Shown: in pieces, positions 5,572 to 7,313 of the stretch
Position numbering within the stretch: position 1 is the first letter of the stretch
Layout of the letters: each line of letters opens with the position of its first letter
The notes under the pieces: generated by a model
The model's database searches: none
What the model saw: only the letters and a program-made list of their open reading frames with translations
What the model was told of the DNA's origin: nothing
Source: JBCCZC01 sp039188505
GTDB taxonomy: Bacteria > Pseudomonadota > Gammaproteobacteria > Xanthomonadales > SZUA-38
Reading direction: 5' to 3'
Length of the DNA: 7,313 nt
Assembly: GCA_039188505.1 (NCBI GenBank)
Contig: JBCCZC010000291.1
Location: 1 to 7,313, forward strand
Position numbers and translations under genes: made by a program

Positions 5572-6515
5572 GGCTCGCCGGGCTGCCAGGCATCGTCCGG
5601 CACCGGGCGCGGCAGCGGCGGAACCTCGAAGCGCGGCATGTCACGCCACCAGATGAGCATCAGAAAAGCGAAGATGATCGGGGGACTCATCTGGAAGAGC
5701 GGGTGAAGCTGACGCTCGGTCAGGAACAGCCAGTCGATCAATGGCAGCGAGCCGACGATCAGGAGCGGCACCCAGATGATCGACGAGCGGCGCACGAAGG
5801 ATCGCCAGCGGGCGCCGAGGAAAGCGCCGTGGAAGCGCGGCGGTGGACTGGCAAGCACCGCATCGACGTGGGTCATCGCCTGCGCAAAGCGCTCCCGGGC
5901 CACGATGCTACGCCGAGGATCCTTGCCCGGGGCTTTCAGCTCGCAGTTCCAGCCGCCGCGATGATCGATGAGCGGCCGCCACCGAGGTCCGAGCACCGCC
6001 AGAAGATCATCGGGCAGCGACGGCTTGCGTTCCGGGTCGACCGGGCGGATGTGGAGCGTCATCGGCTCGCCCATGATCGTCTTGGCATCGAGGCTCAGCA
6101 CGAGGCCCCCGATCCGCCCGCAGCAGCCGATCAGCCGTGGCGATGCCTCGCGGTCCAGCCGCAGACTGAAATCGTCAGCAATGACACCCTGGTCGGTGCT
6201 GCGAAACTGCGCCGCGGCAGGGAGCGACCCGAGGGCTTCGAGCATGGCCTCCAGGGATCCTCGCTCGACCAGGTAGGCCGCCACGGCGCCATCGGCATGC
6301 GCAGCGGTTCGCACGAGCTTCGGGCCGCTGCGCCCGTGGAAATCGACTCGCAGCCCAACCTTCAGGGCCGGATCCGGCTCGGACGGCAGGAAGGCGATAC
6401 TGCCCGCGGTGCGATCGGACTCCGCGAGGTCGACCCGCCAGCCCCGTCGCACCACCGGCGCCCCGAGCCGGAGGATGTCATGGTGCGTCAGCGGTGCGGG
6501 CCGGCGCTCGGACAA
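5568..6515 (-). CDS. Uncharacterised protein with two C-terminal membrane helices, in the MoxR-VWA operon
   Basis: This 315-residue protein has no domain I can name. Residues 1-240 are soluble and mixed in character, with a CC pair at 131-132. Two hydrophobic segments follow at about 246-265 and 278-290, and the short tail is Pro-rich. Arginines flank the first helix (R236, R238, R242, R243), so the large N-terminal part is probably cytoplasmic and tethered to the inner membrane by a hairpin. The start is a TTG: no ATG or GTG lies between it and the in-frame stop at 6537-6539, and GGAG (6530-6527) lies 11 bases upstream. The gene begins 7 bases after the DUF4920 stop and overlaps the ATPase gene by 4 bases, so it is part of the operon. 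It may recruit the MoxR-VWA pair to the membrane, but that is inference. Confidence 0.8.
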   Translation of the reverse strand: MSERRPAPLTHHDILRLGAPVVRRGWRVDLAESDRTAGSIAFLPSEPDPALKVGLRVDFHGRSGPKLVRTAAHADGAVAAYLVERGSLEAMLEALGSLPAAAQFRSTDQGVIADDFSLRLDREASPRLIGCCGRIGGLVLSLDAKTIMGEPMTLHIRPVDPERKPSLPDDLLAVLGPRWRPLIDHRGGWNCELKAPGKDPRRSIVARERFAQAMTHVDAVLASPPPRFHGAFLGARWRSFVRRSSIIWVPLLIVGSLPLIDWLFLTERQLHPLFQMSPPIIFAFLMLIWWRDMPRFEVPPLPRPVPDDAWQPGEP

Positions 6516-6522
6516 GGACCGG

Positions 6523-7002
6523 TCAGCTCCGCGGGATCAGGACGGACGTCGCAACGATCGAGTATTCGAAAGCCGCGGCCAGCGCCTGAGACGGCTCTTC
6601 GCCGAGATCCTCGGCGAGATGGTCTGCTTCGTTCCGCGAGACGGCGGTGCGGCTGAACGTCCCGACCAGCGTGACGTCCTTCCCGCTGGAGTCCGTCGGC
6701 ACGAAGAAGCCGTAGTCGGCAAAGCTCACCCGCGCCGTGACGTCGCCATCCTGGGCGATGAAGAAACAGCCCTTCTTCTGGCAGACCTTCGCGATCCGGG
6801 TGGTCACGCGCACGGCTTCGCCGTCGCTGGCGGCGTCGCCCTCGATGAGGCTGGCAAGTCGGACGCCGTCACTCTTGTCGGGAAGCGGCGCGCCGAAGAC
6901 CTCGTGGGTCGACGTCACCTCGACGGGCTCGGAGAGCCGCAGGGGCTCCTCGGCGACGGCAATGCCGACCAGCAGCAGAAGCGGGAGCATCAGTATTCGC
7001 AT
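6523..7002 (-). CDS. Exported DUF4920-like protein
   Basis: This 159-residue protein has a clear Sec signal peptide, residues about 1-17, with AVA before a Glu-Glu start of the mature form. It is therefore probably periplasmic; there is no lipobox cysteine. The stretch VCQKKGC (73-79), followed by ARVSFADYGFFVP (90-102), matches what I recall of DUF4920 proteins, small beta-rich proteins of unknown function. The two cysteines, four residues apart, could bind metal or form a redox pair. AAGGA-type ribosome site sequence (7011-7016) lies about 8 bases before the ATG, and a good -10 hexamer lies further up. It is the first gene of the minus-strand run, 7 bases before the next, yet its exported location sets it apart from the cytoplasmic MoxR-VWA pair. 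Confidence 0.8.
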   Translation of the reverse strand: MRILMLPLLLLVGIAVAEEPLRLSEPVEVTSTHEVFGAPLPDKSDGVRLASLIEGDAASDGEAVRVTTRIAKVCQKKGCFFIAQDGDVTARVSFADYGFFVPTDSSGKDVTLVGTFSRTAVSRNEADHLAEDLGEEPSQALAAAFEYSIVATSVLIPRS

Positions 7003-7010
7003 CGGGTACT

Positions 7011-7016
7011 TCCTTG
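7011..7016 (-). promoter_or_regulatory. Ribosome binding site of the DUF4920 gene
   Basis: The minus strand reads CAAGGAAG here, with AAGGA at 7015-7011, giving an 8-base spacer to the ATG at 7002. It is one of the clearest ribosome sites in the window and fits an operon-leading gene. Confidence 0.6.
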
Positions 7017-7035
7017 GCTCATGGCAATGGCGTTC

Positions 7036-7041
7036 ATTCTA
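7036..7041 (-). promoter_or_regulatory. Likely -10 element of the DUF4920/MoxR operon promoter
   Basis: The minus strand carries TAGAAT at 7041-7036, five of six matches to TATAAT, in an otherwise GC-rich region. Transcription would start near 7029 and give a leader of roughly 27 bases containing the ribosome site. The -35 region is weak: GTGTCG at 7062-7057 with a 15-base spacer is the nearest candidate. The promoter may therefore depend on an activator or use another sigma factor. Confidence 0.4.
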
Positions 7042-7104
7042 GCGTTCCGGAGCCATCGACACCTCGAGTGACGTCCGGTTCGTGTCCAGCCCACACCGTC
7101 AGGT

Positions 7105-7110
7105 TAGGAT
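7105..7110 (+). promoter_or_regulatory. Weak possible -10 element for the plus-strand hydrolase gene
   Basis: TAGGAT matches four of six bases of TATAAT. It lies 34 bases before the chosen ATG at 7144, a sensible distance. No convincing -35 hexamer was found 16-18 bases upstream. Support is thin, resting mainly on position in a divergent intergenic region. Confidence 0.25.
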
Positions 7111-7143
7111 CCTCCCATCGTCCACGTCATGCCGAGGTCATCG

Positions 7144-7313
7144 ATGCGCCATCTTCCGATTCTCCTTACCCTGTTCGCGACCTCGGCGCTGGCCGGGCCC
7201 GTGAACGACGATCCCGTATCGATCTCCGAGACGCACCCCCCGACGATGGTCGAGGCGTCTTTCGAATCCCACGGCAAGAAGCTCAACGCGACGATGTACC
7301 TCGCCAACGGCGC
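7144..7313 (+). CDS. Exported protein, probable alpha/beta hydrolase, N-terminal fragment
   Basis: The frame is open at the right edge and shows 56 complete codons. It starts MRHLPILLTLFATSALAGPV, a short Sec signal peptide with likely cleavage after ALA (about residue 17). The mature part, including SFESHGKKLNATMYLANG, resembles the opening beta-strands of secreted alpha/beta hydrolases, where this segment normally leads into a HGFPG-type oxyanion loop. That loop and the catalytic serine would lie outside the window. I chose 7144 because GAGG (7134-7137) lies 6 bases upstream; an in-frame ATG at 7129 would add MPRSS. The gene is divergent from the DUF4920 operon. The exported nature is well supported; the hydrolase call rests on a short stretch and could be wrong. 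Confidence 0.6.
   Translation, partial: MRHLPILLTLFATSALAGPVNDDPVSISETHPPTMVEASFESHGKKLNATMYLANG

Noticed and set aside
5133..6656. Long plus-strand open frame (507 codons) opposite the ATPase and membrane-protein genes
   Set aside because: It spans two overlapping minus-strand genes, is dominated by Arg, Pro and Ser and has no recognisable fold. High GC leaves few stop codons, so length alone is not evidence.
7104..7307. Minus-strand open frame (67 codons) at the right edge
   Set aside because: It opposes the plus-strand signal-peptide-bearing gene, which has a well-placed GAGG ribosome site. The minus frame has no domain or ribosome-site support.

Overview
The window is GC-rich (roughly two thirds G+C by eye) and densely packed with bacterial genes. 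Six of the seven protein genes lie on the minus strand and the seventh starts on the plus strand at the right edge. The RstA/RstB-like two-component pair, the trypsin-type protease with a Gly-rich tail and the DUF4920 protein suggest a high-GC gammaproteobacterium, perhaps a Xanthomonadales/Lysobacterales- or Chromatiales-like lineage. That assignment is an inference from protein style, not from a marker gene.

Layout, right to left along the minus strand. A divergent intergenic region (7003-7143) separates a plus-strand exported protein, probably an alpha/beta hydrolase and cut by the right edge, from a minus-strand gene run. The run begins with a small exported DUF4920 protein (7002-6523). 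Next come a two-helix membrane-anchored protein of unknown function (6515-5568), a MoxR-type AAA+ ATPase (5571-4462) and a protein joining an HExxH metallopeptidase-like domain to a VWA domain with an intact MIDAS motif (4475-3153). The last three genes overlap by 4 and 14 bases, so they look translationally coupled and their products may form one complex.

After a 73-base gap comes an OmpR-family response regulator (3079-2363), overlapping by ATGA a membrane sensor histidine kinase (2366-1056). Both resemble E. coli RstA/RstB. Then, 131 bases on, comes an exported trypsin-like serine protease (924 to beyond the left edge) with a complete catalytic triad. It ends at the edge in a Gly/Ser/Asp repeat of a kind that often precedes a GlyGly-CTERM sorting tail.

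The most interesting non-coding signal is a shared motif. The gap before the regulator gene (3135-3148) and the gap before the protease gene (1032-1055) each contain TACA-N6-TACA, the half-site layout of the RstA box. This suggests that the two-component system regulates itself and switches on the adjacent secreted protease. The kinase also has Gly at H+4 of its H-box, where the residue needed for phosphatase activity normally sits. No RNA genes, CRISPR arrays, insertion sequences or convincing intrinsic terminators were seen.
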